Source: Penelope pileata (Eukaryota; Chordata; Aves; Galliformes; Cracidae). From it: a DNA stretch of 64,000 nucleotides. The stretch is taken from contig WBMW01000008.1 of the NCBI GenBank assembly GCA_013396635.1, forward strand, positions 96,285-160,284, given 5' to 3'. The notes under the pieces are model-generated. The model had not been told where the DNA came from. It was given only the letters and a program-made list of their open reading frames with translations, and searched no databases. A program made the position numbers and the translations under genes. Shown piece after piece: positions 36,701-47,460 of the stretch (positions within the stretch are counted from its first letter, which is position 1; each line of letters starts with the position of its first letter).

Positions 36701-38756
36701 ATCTGGGGAGGTTGTACTATGCTTCAAATCCGTTTAATGAATCACATCTGCTACAAAAAAACAGATTCAATGCTGTTGTGCTGGGGATAACTAAAGATGC
36801 TACAGCCTCTGAGTTTCTTCCAGCTTTAGAAATGCAAGTTCTGTGGTTCAGGTAATTCTAAAAGAAATTGTTTCAGAATGCAAAAGAATCCACAACTGAA
36901 ATAAATGAATTGGATAAAAAACAAAATGCAGAACTGATGATTGCCACATATGACAAAATACAGTGATTAGAGTCCTTATGCTCCCTCTGTAGGTGAAGAA
37001 TGACTCTATGAGAAAATATAAAGTGTGTCTGGAAAAAATAATTAACCATATGCTCCCCCAACCCTCTACATTTCTTTTAATTTGTATAAAATATGAGCAG
37101 CGTCAGACATAGCAAATGGTTGTTCCTACCTGTAAGTGAGCACTGTTAATACACTGAACTCTGAAACTTGCACGTGCAGCTTAACAGATGTGTGTAATAG
37201 ATAACACCATCATTATATTCTATATAGGAAAACTGGCAAGAGACAATGGTTACAGAGGAGTAAGATGGTGGGCTTGGGAGTGAAAAGATTTCAGATTTGG
37301 CTGAGCCACAGTGTCCTATATTGCCTAGTTATCTCATTTATTTTAAATGCTCTTTAATGATCTCCCTATAAAAGGGTATATTATTCTCTAGCTTTATAGA
37401 AGTTGTGTCCAGAAAAAAAAAAAAGAAAAAACACGTAACACTGTCTGCTGTCACAGACATAAGTCCATAACATAAAAAAAGACAAAATGAGTCCCTCCAC
37501 AAGGATATGTACTGTGAATAAAGAATATAATTTGAAATTTCATAAATTGCCTTGCCTTTATTCACTTCCAGTTACGTTATTTACTTATTCAGAATTGGAA
37601 GCAATCAGGAAAGTCACTTGAGTCACAGAGCTGTTTCTGTTATATTGTTCTCCTATGAACAGTCTCAGAATGGGACCACAGTGGCTGAGCGGTTTGAAAA
37701 TTACAAAAAAACTTAAAACATTTATTTGTACGTGAGGGTAGGATTTCCATGAGATTGACAATTCAGAGACACTTTCTCCTCAGAATCGGTGGGAAAACCA
37801 CACCATTTGGCTCTTGTGAAAATACCAGCTCATGATTAATACTTTCTGAGGAAACGGAAGTGTTATAGTTTTGGAAGGTTGAACAAATATTAATTTACTA
37901 TAGAATTTACTAATTTACTATAGAATATATTATAGAATGAGAAATTATCTTTATTTTCTAAAGATTGAGATCACATTACTTCACGTGCTATATTAAAGAG
38001 CAATAGATAACAAAAGGGAAAGAAAAGAAAATTACAATGGTAACAATGCAGTAATAAGATTTATTCTATGGCAGTGCATTAAAATGGCTTTCTCATTGGA
38101 CATATTTTGGCCTGAAGTCAAATGAACAGCTCCAAAGAATTAAGACAGCTGGAAGGAATTAATGAATTAACCCCACTCATAGATAGCAAGGTAAATAAAA
38201 ATTCTCCTGCTGCTCATGGGAGCTCTTATCACAAAGTACTAAGACACAGTTTTCCCTTTTATGTCAAAGAGTTGCTAAGAAAAATCGCTTGTAAAATTAA
38301 TGGCAGCAACTGGTGGCTACTATTAAATAATATATATCAGAAGGTGTCAGCTCATTTTCCTCCACTGTCTTCTCTAATTTTGGCATGTATCTATATCTTC
38401 CTATGAATTTACATTTCTGGACAAGAGGAGCTTGGAGAGATGCGCAGAGCACACATGCTTATGACTCCAATTCATTGATAATGAGTAGAGGGAAGTTTAA
38501 CCTACAGAATAGTAAAAAGCACAGCATTACTGACCATGTAAGTCTGAATAACTAAAATGCTCACTATGCAACAGAAGACTCCAGAATTGTAATCAACTTA
38601 AGACTTGCTCCAAAGTCTTTAATCATTTAGTCCCATTATGTTCATCAAATCTAAAGTGCTGCACTAAGGATTTGTGCAAGGTGGGACAGTTCTATTGTCC
38701 TGCTAGTTACAATGAAACGTACAGGAGTAAGGTTTTCTCTATCACTTTTATGGTTT
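33779..38756. other. AT-rich non-coding DNA
   Basis: No gene is seen. A local duplication of 'aatttactatagaat' words occurs at 37893-37930, and a short A/T-rich tract with A-runs at 37410-37430. Frames of 60-94 codons show no features. Confidence 0.45.
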
Positions 38757-38761
38757 CATAC

Positions 38762-39276
38762 TGTTGTGGTTTGACCCAGCAGATAGCTAAGTCCCACACA
38801 GTTGTTCACTCACCTTCCCCTCTCCCAAGTGGGATGGGGGAGAGAGTTAAGGAAAAAATACGGTAGAACTCATGGGTTGAGATAAAAGCTATTTACTAAG
38901 ACAGTAGAGAAAATAAAAGAAATAACAGTACATATATAATAAAAAATAGATGATACACAAAGCAAGTGACAAATGACCGATACCCAGCCAGCCAGCAGCC
39001 CCTCCTTCTGAGCAAGAGACTCCCCTTCTATAACAATCACATGATGTGACGTGGCATGGAATAGCTCTTTGGTCAGTTTTGGTCAGCTGCCCTGGTCCTG
39101 TCCCCTCCCAGTTACCAGCTCCATATGCCTCCTTACTGCTTCACTGAGGAACTGAATATGTCCTTGGCTCTGTTCAACACTGCCAGGTGTTATCAGCTTT
39201 GTTTCTCTTCTGAGACCAAAACATAGCTTCATACCAGACACTGTGAGAGAAGTAACTTCTGTTAGAAACTAAGACA
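38762..39276 (-). mobile_element. Endogenous retrovirus solo LTR (copy A)
   Basis: The block is bounded by TG…CA ('tgttgtggtttgacccag' … 'gttagaaactaagaca') and matches, on the minus strand, a common bird ERV LTR that begins with TGTCTTAGTTTCTA-like words in this subfamily and ends in 'ctgggtcaaaccacaaca'. The flanks 'catac' (38757-38761) and 'catat' (39277-39281) look like a 5-bp target-site duplication with one change. No internal retroviral sequence adjoins it, so it is a solo LTR. Conserved words shared with copies B and C include 'gggttgagataaa' and 'gtcccctcccag'. Confidence 0.85.
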
Positions 39277-39281
39277 CATAT

Positions 39282-40441
39282 GTATACCTCACAGAAATTC
39301 TCCAAGGAGTACTGGGGACAGCAGGACACATTAAGCAGCTCATAAACTCCTCATATATTTCTAGAATCTGTTGGTAGAACTGGCTCCCTGTCCCACCAAT
39401 GCCATCTTGAAGAAAGTAATACATAGATAAGGAAGAGCTCCTTTAGCCATCTTGGTTTTTGGTTATTGACATATCAAATTAATTTACTGCATTAATTTAC
39501 TAAATCCATCGAACTTCAACTACGTGTCGTGAATTCACTTTCTGGGAACTGCAACGTTTGCTATAGCAGCAAGTTTGGCTGGACAGGAAAAGATGTATGG
39601 AGATTGCAGGCAGAGAGGAAAGACAGGGCCTGAAAAAGGGTGAGAAACATGGGAGACCTTGGTCATAGACGCTAGTTTTCAACTGCGGATTTCCTTACTA
39701 TTAAATTCCATGGTTTGGGTCTTCTCAATTCTATTATTACCATATCGTGAAAAGAACACACGAAAACACATTATGCTATTCATCCTTTCTTTTTAATGAT
39801 GATACACTTATTAAATGGGTCTCATGTTTCTGGTCTCATTACACTGCTATTCAAACACAGATTTTGAGCATACCTTTATTTTTGGGTATGTATATTTCTA
39901 CTGAAATAAATTCAAACTGTTAGCCCATCAATATATAAAGACTATGAATCAAAGCAAGAAGCAGTTTTGCAGAATTTTCAAGTTTTTTAACCCTTTCTGC
40001 CATACTATGTAAAGGAGTTTGAATTGTTCTGCATATTTACACTAATGCCATGCTTAGGTACACTGCTTCAGCTGGGCTTTTTGGCAGAAATCTCTTTTCT
40101 GAGACAAATATCTGCATTACCACAAAAAACACAATAAGCAATTTCTGTTATATACCTATATTACAGAAATTAAAATAATTCCAGTACTAAATTTTGTGGA
40201 CTACACTTGAGCCCACCACAGGCGCAAACCAATTTTAAGCAAATAAAATATAGGTACAAATACAATGTATGAATTGTTTCTTAGATTTCAGTTACCTGAT
40301 TCTCAAATTACACAAGAAAGAATACTAATGAATATGAACATAAATAATCAGGAAACTCATCAAGCTAGAGTTTAAGAAAAAAAAGAATTAATTAATGAAT
40401 GCAAAAACTATATCATGGTTTTATATTTAGTTGTCACCCAT
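39282..40441. other. Host DNA between two LTRs
   Basis: This is unique AT-rich sequence with no retroviral coding signal. LTRs A and B are therefore independent insertions and not the two ends of one provirus; their sequences also differ by subfamily. Confidence 0.55.
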
Positions 40442-40988
40442 TGCTGCAGTTTAACCTAGCAGGCAGCTGAGCATCACACAGACATTTGCTCACTCGTTCC
40501 CCGGCAATGGGATGGAGGAAGAGAATTGGAAAAAAGGTAAAACTTGTGGGTTGAGATAAAGACAGTTTATTAGGTCAGAAAAAGAAGATGACAACAACAA
40601 CAACAACAGCAATAATAATAACACAAGAGCATACAAAACAAGTGATGCACAATGCAATTGCTCACCACCTGCCGACCTGATGCCCAGTCAGTCTTTGAGC
40701 AGCAGCTGCCCTCATCGCTGACCGACTTCCCCAGTTGGGAGTGCCGTATGACACTGAATATCCCTTTGACCAGTTTGGGTCTTCTGTCTTGGTTCTGTCC
40801 CCTCCCAGCTCCTTGTGCACCCCCAGCTTCTCCTTGGCAGGGCAGCACGAGAAGCTGAAAAGTCTTCAGCTCTGTGCAGCCCTGCTCAGCAGCAACTAAA
40901 ACATCGGTGTGTTATCAACATAATTGTCATCCTAATCCAAAACATAGCACCATACCAGCTACTAGGAAGAAAATTAACTGCATTCCAG
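40442..40988 (-). mobile_element. Endogenous retrovirus solo LTR (copy B)
   Basis: The order 'tgctgcagtttaacctagca', 'gggttgagataaagacagtt', 'tgaatatccctttgaccagt', 'tctgtcccctcccagctcct', 'gttatcaaca', 'aaaacatagcaccataccag' matches the widespread bird ERV LTR whose sense strand runs leftward here. An AATAAA poly(A) signal is read on the minus strand at 40566-40573. The first dozen or so bases of the sense-strand 5' end are missing at the 40988 side. An internal (AAC)n expansion (about 40590-40608) followed by AAT units is specific to this copy. Confidence 0.88.
40589..40622 (+). repeat. (AAC)n / (AAT)n microsatellite inside LTR B
   Basis: Six ACA-type units run into four AAT units in the R-proximal part of the LTR. 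The runs of tyrosine and cysteine codons seen on the opposite strand come only from this repeat. Confidence 0.9.
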
Positions 40989-41254
40989 TTAATTTAAAAG
41001 TAAATTCAAGTAAATTTAAAATTAAAACATTCAATCCAGTGGCAAGTGAATAGAGTTGATATTCAGCATTCACATAATGGCTTGTAATTTCTCCTGGAAA
41101 TTCTGTAATCCTCACACTGTTTCACAATTTTCAATTTATCAATACTATTTGCTTTTGATTCTTGAATAACACAGTATCTACTTCACTCTTCATTGCTTCT
41201 GAAGTAAACTTACGTGATAGAATAAATGCAGACTAACATCTAAAGCATGGGTAT
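40989..41254. other. AT-rich spacer
   Basis: The segment begins with A/T repeats ('taatttaaaagtaaattcaa') where LTR B breaks off and has no other recognisable content up to the TG terminus of LTR C. Confidence 0.5.
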
Positions 41255-41820
41255 TGTCTTAGTTTCTAGTTGAAACAGAAGCTGCCTTTCTCATAGTGTC
41301 TGGTATGAGGCTATCTTTTGGTTCCAGAAAAGAAACAAAACTGGTAACATAGCGATTGTTTATACTTGTTGCTGGGCAGCATTGAATAGAGTCAAGTATA
41401 TTTCACTCTCTGTTTCTTGTATTGCTCTGACAGTGAAAGGGTTTAGGGGGCACAGGGAGCTGGGAGGGGATAGGAACAGGGCAGCTGACACAAACTGACC
41501 ACAGGGATATTCTATACCATATGACATCATGTAAATATAATGGATGAGAGTTAGCCGGGGAGGAGCCACTGCTCGGTGACTGGCTGGGCTTCGATCAGTG
41601 GGTGATGAGCCCTTGCTTTGTCTATCATTTATTTATACATATATATATAATTACCGTTATCTCTTTTACTTCCTTGCTGTCTTAGTAAATAACTTTTATC
41701 CCAACCCACAAGTTCTATTGCATTTTCTCCTAATTCTCTCCCGCATCCCACCTGTGTGTTGTGGGGAGTGGGTGAGCAAATGATTGTGTGAGACTTAGCT
41801 GTGTACTGGGCCAAACAACA
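41255..41820 (+). mobile_element. Endogenous retrovirus solo LTR (copy C)
   Basis: TG…CA ends are present: 'tgtcttagtttctagttgaa' at the left and 'tgggccaaacaaca' at the right. It is the same subfamily as copy A but in the opposite, plus-strand sense. Shared words in order are 'gtgtctggtatgaggcta', 'ttttggttccagaaaagaaa', 'gggagctgggaggggata', 'atattctataccatatgaca', then 'caacccacaagttctattgc'. The TATA region (near 41530-41540) and the poly(A) signal are degraded. Its right end abuts the hAT element at 41819/41820 with no host bases between. Confidence 0.87.
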
Positions 41821-42725
41821 AAAGGTGTCCAAACTTTTGGCTTGCCTGGGCCTCACTGAGTGAAGAGGAACTGCCTTGGACTGTGTATAACATATACAAT
41901 ATAGTTAATGTATACAGCTAACAAAAGTTATTTTATATATTTTTTTTATTAAAACATAAAAAAGAGCAATAAAACCATAAAACAAGAGGGATATGTGATC
42001 TTGATTTTGTGATACTAATGCATTAGTCTGATTCGATGAAAGTGGTTGCAATTCTTAGGGAGTTCTCAAGATGTTTGTCAGAGACTTTTGTTGAAATTTT
42101 ACTCTTTCTGTGCTTCATCCTTGAAAATAGTTGATCCCAAATGTACATACTGCCAAAAGCGATTACATGAATAAGGTGTGATTGTGAAGCGAGGGATATT
42201 TCTCTCTGGTAAAATAGGTCTCATAAAAGTCTAGTATAGAAAGACACATTCGGACTTTTTGAGTTGAATATCTGATTACAACTCCATACATTCCATTTGA
42301 AAATTTGCAGGTAATGTATTTATGCTGACTGAAAATGGAGTCGCATATATACCAAAAAATTGTTGATTTTTTTAACAATCTTGAAACTTATTCTCAAATT
42401 CCTTTAACAAAACAGAAAGCAAGGCTGCGTATTTTTCACTGTTGACAGGACTGTGTTTAGCCAAGGTATCAAAATGTATAAAATTATTTGCATAACTTTA
42501 GATAGCATTGCACTGTGCCCTCCCCGTGTCCCACATTCAGCTCAGACAGTGCCCATCACATACCGTTCTTGAGTTGTTGCTGGGTGATGGGTACGTACCA
42601 CGGGCTGGGCCAGACCGCTTGGTGGGGCAGAGCCATTGCCGTGACAATGTGGCAGCAGGGGCGGGATGCATTGTGAGCTTTGCTAGGCCGGAGGCGGCCC
42701 ATGGCCCGCAGGTTGGGCATGCCTG
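41819..42725 (-). mobile_element. hAT-Charlie DNA transposon, decayed
   Basis: The terminal inverted repeats are recognisable: the right end reads (minus strand) 'caggcatgcccaacctgcgg' and the left end reads 'aaaggtgtccaaacttttgg', both of the hAT-Charlie type (CAGNNGTGCCCAAC…GGGCC). A transposase C-terminus lies on the minus strand inside (42023-42484). At about 0.9 kb it is far shorter than an autonomous element, so the N-terminal two-thirds of the transposase gene was deleted. The left terminus is masked by LTR C, and the 8-bp duplication expected for hAT cannot be confirmed (right flank 'tgcttgaa'). Confidence 0.8.
42023..42484 (-). pseudogene. hAT transposase C-terminal relic (hATC domain)
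   Basis: Three minus-strand frames together give the end of a Charlie-type hAT transposase. Segment 1 (about 42484-42250) reads 'LAKHSPVNSEKYAALLSVLL', then 'FGIYATPFSV' and 'QMECMEL', with in-frame stops after 'KFQDC' and 'MEL'. Segment 2 reads 'LDFYETYFTREKYPSLHNH'. Segment 3 reads 'FGSMYIWDQLFSRMKHRKSK' and ends 'ENSLRIATTFIESD' before TAA at 42023-42025. The FGS-Y-x-CEQ-x-FS-x-MK dimerisation motif is conserved except that the usual Cys is Trp. At least two frameshifts and two stops show it is dead. The nearest host relatives of this transposase type are domesticated proteins such as GTF2IRD2. Confidence 0.85.
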
Positions 42726-43395
42726 TGCTTGAAGGAAAAAAACAGATCTAATGATCAGTATGGGGTTCAATCAGTCTTCTATGGAACAGGTGAATCTTAC
42801 CTATCACTGCATTTAAGGGCTAGAGATTTTAAATAAGTGACAATGAAGTTCAAAGCTGAAGAGTACACTTGAGTAAAAAGTTCTATTCTAATAAGCTTTA
42901 GTATCACTGCCAAGTCTTGGAACATTATTTTAGAATGTTCATTCATGCAGAAATTAAAAGTTGCATCTGCGTTAATAACAACAACAAATGATTAGGAAAG
43001 CTTGACTGCATTCTGCTTGAGGATTCCAGTCTGAAGTGAGTCACCACATGAATCTCACCTGATTACAATTGGGAATTTCTTAATTTCTCATTTAGAATCA
43101 TTGCACCACTTATTGAACACATAGTTAATCACCATTAAAAACCTAGGTACAATTTCTTCAGTGTACAGCATAACTACATGTTGATTAATATTCAGAGAGA
43201 GAGTTCATGCATCCTTTTACCAACTAGACTACAGGGTATTAGGTATATTTTTGAGGATATTAGGATCACAGACTATTAGCCTTTAAGACGGCCCAGGCAG
43301 ACCAGATGAAGTACGTTAAACATGTGAACTGTTCCCCATGGTTTAGACACTGCGTTTATTCGTCTGCACTCTCAAGGGCCTCATGCCAATCCACC
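42726..43395. other. Non-coding DNA
   Basis: This is unique AT-rich sequence between the hAT element and the GC-richer block. No gene or repeat was recognised. Confidence 0.5.
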
Positions 43396-43860
43396 CTTTG
43401 CCCTGACAGCAGGGAGGAGGCCAGGAGGAGGTAGGGATGGTCCTGGCGCAATGAGGGGCTGCAGTGGGAGACAGGAGTGACAATGGGATTTCACTGTTAG
43501 CCATTTCCCTGTGGGCCTTAGATATGGCAGTTGTGTGTCACATGGTGTTTGAGCAAGCTTTCAAAGGCTTGGCCTTCTGCTATTTCCTGGAATCCATGCT
43601 TGTGCTGCAGTGGACATGTCACAGTGGTCAGAATGTTGGCAGTGTCACAGCAGTGTTTGTGACATGGCCAGCTCAGGGAGGGTATAAAAAGGGCTGCGCT
43701 GGTCAGCCAGCCCAGTCTGGAGGAGAGCAGGAGGATGAGCAGAGGCTGAAGTGAGAGGGCAGAAAGAAGGGTGTGGAAGGGAAGGGCTGGGCCCCGGGCA
43801 GGGGTGGCCTGTGATGCAACGGATTGTGCTCACTCCTCCTTGGTCTTTGAGGTCCAGAGT
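43396..43860 (+). promoter_or_regulatory. GC-richer block with TATA box (candidate promoter)
   Basis: In an AT-rich neighbourhood this G-rich block contains a consensus-like core, 'agggtataaaaagggctgcg', with TATAAAA at 43683-43689. It would place a start site near 43713 in 'agcccagtctggaggagagc'. Upstream are repeated 'tgtcac' words (43617, 43645) and 'ggcca' words. No reading frame of interest follows; the 96-codon frame at 43464-43754 spans the TATA box itself and is implausible. The block may be a host promoter for a non-coding RNA, or part of an unrecognised LTR. Confidence 0.25.
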
Positions 43861-44655
43861 TTTGGAGTTATATGGAGTTATTTGGTCAGTTATCAAAATT
43901 ATAAATCTAAGTGAATAACTAATACAGTACAGGTGTAAGATCTAAACAGCTTCTCAAAGTCAGGGTAGAATTAAATTTTAGCCAAGTATACAAGATATCT
44001 CTTACGATTCAGGTGTATCGGGGGTAGACTGTCATGAGAGTTGGTATAGTTCTCTTAATTCCTATGTAAGGGAATCTCATTTGCTATCTATGATTATTAT
44101 TTGAATCAATGGATTGCTAATCAGATAATACAATGCAACTAATGCACAATGTTAGAGTATTATCTAAATGAGACTCAAAGTCTTAAACTTATGGGCAATT
44201 TAACACTTACACTGTATTTTCCTTCTCTGATTTTTTGAGCTGGACCTGTCCCAGTAATGTCAATAGATACAAAAGAAGTGCATAAAATGCACGTTTTTCA
44301 AAGCAAAATGTGATATCTTCATGTTCCTCAGAAGATGTTAAGATATTGGTTTAGCATATGAAGAGAATTATAAAAAGAACCGTCACGATAAATTTTAGTC
44401 ATGTTGCAACATATCACTTGAAAGTGTTGAGGTAGCACTAGGACAGGTTCAGTGTAGAGCTCAGTGCATTAGACTGGATTAGGTTAAACAGAAAACAACT
44501 TTTTCCCAGTTTCAGATAAAAACAGGGAGATTGTTTACCAGTTACTGTCATGGGCAAAACAGACTAGAATGAGAAAAAAATAACTTAATTCATTGCCAAC
44601 TAAAATAATTTGGATAGTGAGAGACAAGGAGAAAAATTAAAATGCCTCCCTTGCC
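43861..44655. other. AT-rich non-coding DNA
   Basis: Nothing is recognised. The 'ttatatggagttatttggtc' words at 43868-43888 form a small local repeat. Confidence 0.45.
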
Positions 44656-45288
44656 CAATTCCCAGCCTGAACTTCACTCCTGTCTCCTCCAGCCCCACTC
44701 CACAAGCAGCACATGGAGAATGAGGGCTACAGTCAGTATCTAATTGCTCCTCTCTAATGCTCGTTTATCCTCACACTGTTCTCCTGCTCCAGTGTGGGCA
44801 TACCTTCATTGGGCTGCAGTTCTTCAAGATCTGTTCCAGCATGGTTTCTTTACATGGCATGCACTCTTTCAGGAACAGACTGCTCCAGCATGGGCTGCAG
44901 TGTGGATATCTGCTCTGGCTTGGTCCTCTCCGTGGGCTCCAGAGAAATATTGATTCACCATGGTTTCCATCACAGGCTACAGAACAGTATCTGTTGCTCT
45001 GGTGCTTGAAAAAAACACCTCCCCTTCTCTATTTTGGTGTTCCCACAGCTGTTTCTCACCTTTTTCTTTTTTTTGCCTTGCTCATCTGCTCCTCCAGCAT
45101 TTTTGTCATTTCTTAAATATGTTTCAAAGAGACATCACTTGCTTGGCTGAGGGGCTCAGTTGTGACTGCTGTGGGGCCATTGGAGACAGATGGATGTGGC
45201 TGTGTCTGGCACAGGCCAGCACTGGTCTCTCCTCACAGAGGTCCTCTTACTCCATGCCGCCAACTCCCACCCAGGGACACCCAATACA
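44656..45288 (-). mobile_element. Bird ERV LTR, second family
   Basis: On the minus strand the block starts TGTATTGGGTGTCC at 45288, and carries a TATTTAAGAA-type core promoter (45112-45121) and the tandem 'gctccagcatgggctgcagt' wording that typifies a common bird ERV LTR. Repeated 'ctgctcc', 'catggt' and 'gggctgcag' words (44812-44990) are the decayed internal repeat units of that LTR. The distal end near 44656 is indistinct. Several plus-strand frames of 69-119 codons here are by-products of this repeat. Confidence 0.65.
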
Positions 45289-45458
45289 CATGCTATATGC
45301 TTTCATGTAGCTCAGTTCTTTTTCAGAAACAGAACATGACTGGTTCAGGCCAGATCACATCGTGGCTGTGAGCAGTTAAGTGCTGCATCAGAGGAAAAGG
45401 CAACACACACTGAGAGTCCTCTGGCCCCAGCTTGGATGCCATGAAAAATGAGACAGGG

Positions 45459-45548
45459 GGGTTGGGTCGTAGGTGTTGGAAGGGACCTCTGGGGATCATT
45501 GAGTCCAACCCCCTACTAAAATCAGGTTCCCTACAGAAGGCAGGTTCC
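45459..45548 (-). mobile_element. CR1 LINE 3' fragment
   Basis: 'tgttggaagggacctctggg' then 'gatcattgagtccaaccccc' and 'caggttccctacagaaggca' are the antisense of the CR1 3' terminal region, so the element is on the minus strand. The octamer tail is not intact; 'cgtagg' replaces it. Confidence 0.85.
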
Positions 45549-46637
45549 GACTCAGATACCTAAGGGTTGGTGTGGTTTCTCTTGTCCCTTCAGGGGATCA
45601 AGTTATGACCAGAAGGAAAATGTTCCTTTGCACTCACATTTTAATTTACAGTGGCCCATGCTCTTAAGAAAAACTGCATGATTGCCCAGGAAGGCTTGTA
45701 ATCCACACCTTCTTTTTTCTACTCTAAGCAAGAGTATAAAAAGAGATGAATATTTAAGAAGTCACAAAGCATTGTGACAAGAATGATGGTGCAGAATATA
45801 TCAACACTTCTGTTTAAGCAGGATACATTGACTGAGAAAAAAGAATAGCATATCTATATCTCAATTTGCTATTTTATTTTCTCAAGGGCAACATTTGTGT
45901 TCCTCATAGAGGCATTTATGAAAACATCACCAATTTTCTATATCTTACTTAAGTGCTATGAGACTAGTGATGTATTATATAGTTATGTATATGCTTTGCA
46001 GATTACAGGTATTCATTGCAAACAAGAAATGCAACAGCTAGTTTATGCGATTTTAAGTTACTGTTTCCAAACCAGGTAATTAAAAGCACACCCATTACGA
46101 TTTATTCTTTAGACCGGCATTGCCAGGATTGCAAGTGTATGAAAAACTTTCTAAATATTGGTAAAATCCCTCTTTTTAAATTCTTGAGTATTCTTGAGAA
46201 TCATACCTGACTGTTATTTGGATTCAAGTCCTCTCCTTACAGCACATCTTCATTTACGAGTTATTGGACTATATGACTTTTTAGTAGCAAGTAATTAAAT
46301 CATTGCCTCAGTGGAAACTGGAACCTCCTGCACCTCAGAGAGTAGCCAAAATGTGATCTCTCTATCTTACACTGAGACGCTTTCATTCTTTCTTTGAAGT
46401 ACTGATGACCAAAAAAAAAAAGCAGATGTTCTTTTGTTCTCCATCATGAGCTATGTGAATACACTTCTGTTAAGAAATCATGAGAAATAGTACCAATGAG
46501 AATAAAGTTTCCTATACTTGTACTTTCTCTTCACTATTCCTGTACTTTCTATTCTGTAGTAACTGAAAGATTAGCATTGTTCCTCAGTACTCAGCTTTCT
46601 TGTCTTCGTCCCTGATATACTTCCAGATCAGGAAATA
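45549..46637. other. AT-rich non-coding DNA
   Basis: No gene or repeat was recognised. An A run lies at 46411-46420. Confidence 0.5.
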
Positions 46638-47129
46638 TAGAATCATATCATACAATCATGGAATGGCCTGGGTTGGAAGGGACCCCGAGGGTCATCAAGT
46701 TCCGACCCCCCTGCCACAGGCAGGGCCACCAACCTCCAGATCTGGTACTTGATCAGGTTGCCCAAGGTTCCATCCAACCTGACTTTGAACACTTCCATGG
46801 ACAGGGCATCCACAGCCTCTCTGGGCAGCCTGTTACAGTGCCTCACCTCACTCCCTGAACTCCCCTGGCATCCAGTCTAAACCTTCCCTCCTTCAGCTGA
46901 AAACCATTCCCCCTTGTCCTATCACTATCTATCCTTGTAAAAAGTTGATTTCCCTCCTGTTTATGAGCTCCCTTTAAATACTGGAAGGCTGCAGTGAGGT
47001 CTCCTCACAGCCTTCTCTTCTCTGGGCTGAACAAGCCCAGCTCCCTCAGTCTGCCCTCGTAGGGGAGGTGCTCCAGCCCTCTAATCATCTTTGTGGCCCT
47101 CCTCTGGACCCTCTCCAACAGCTCCACAT
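46638..47129 (-). mobile_element. CR1 LINE, 5'-truncated, with ORF2 C-terminus
   Basis: Read on the minus strand, about 490 bases of CR1 start with the 'ggaccctctccaacagctcc' antisense word at the 47.1-kb end and continue through the last codons of ORF2 ('NRLPREAVDALSMEVFKVRL', frame at 46643-46846) to the 3' UTR ('ggttggaagggaccccgagg' antisense) and a decayed octamer tail ('atagaatcatatcatacaat'). The copy is moderately diverged and 5'-truncated, with at least one frameshift between the upstream part and the C-terminus. Its wording ('ccacaggcagggccaccaac') resembles CR1 subfamilies known from galliform genomes. Confidence 0.93.
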
Positions 47130-47360
47130 ACTACAAGAAAGAATGAATGCAGAGGTGGGCAGGAAAGAAATATGGCCGTGTTGAAAGAACTGCATTGAAG
47201 TTGTATTGGCCATACTATTTTTAGCTAAATGTGTGTGCTGTATCTTTAAAAAATGTTCTCTTCAATAACACTTTCTTAAACAATATTTTTAAAAGTATAC
47301 TTTTATTCAGAAAAAGAATAATTCTATACTGCACTGTGGGTCACTTGCATCAAATATCAT

Positions 47361-47460
47361 TAATATATTTTAATCACCATCAATGTATTTTAATCACCAT
47401 ATTCAACGTTCAAGTATTTTCAATGTACACCATATTCAGTGTACACCATATTCAATGTAC
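47361..47460 (+). repeat. Two small neighbouring tandem duplications
   Basis: A unit of about 20 bases ending 'gtattttaatcaccat' occurs twice around 47363-47400. A second unit, 'caatgtacaccatatt' with a variant 'cagtgtacaccatatt' and a partial third copy 'caatgtaca', fills 47421-47461. Together they make an AT-rich, locally repetitive 100-base patch. Confidence 0.85.

Noticed and set aside
40570..40848. 92-codon minus-strand frame with Tyr/Cys runs
   Set aside because: It is produced by the (AAC)n/(AAT)n repeat inside LTR B and has no coding features.
38762..40988. LTRs A and B as the two ends of one provirus
   Set aside because: The 1.2-kb interior has no retroviral coding or primer-binding signal, A has its own near-duplicate flanks, and the two LTRs belong to different subfamilies.
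44744..45371. Cluster of plus-strand frames of 69-119 codons
   Set aside because: They lie antisense within a repetitive ERV LTR; multiple registers are open because of its short internal repeats.
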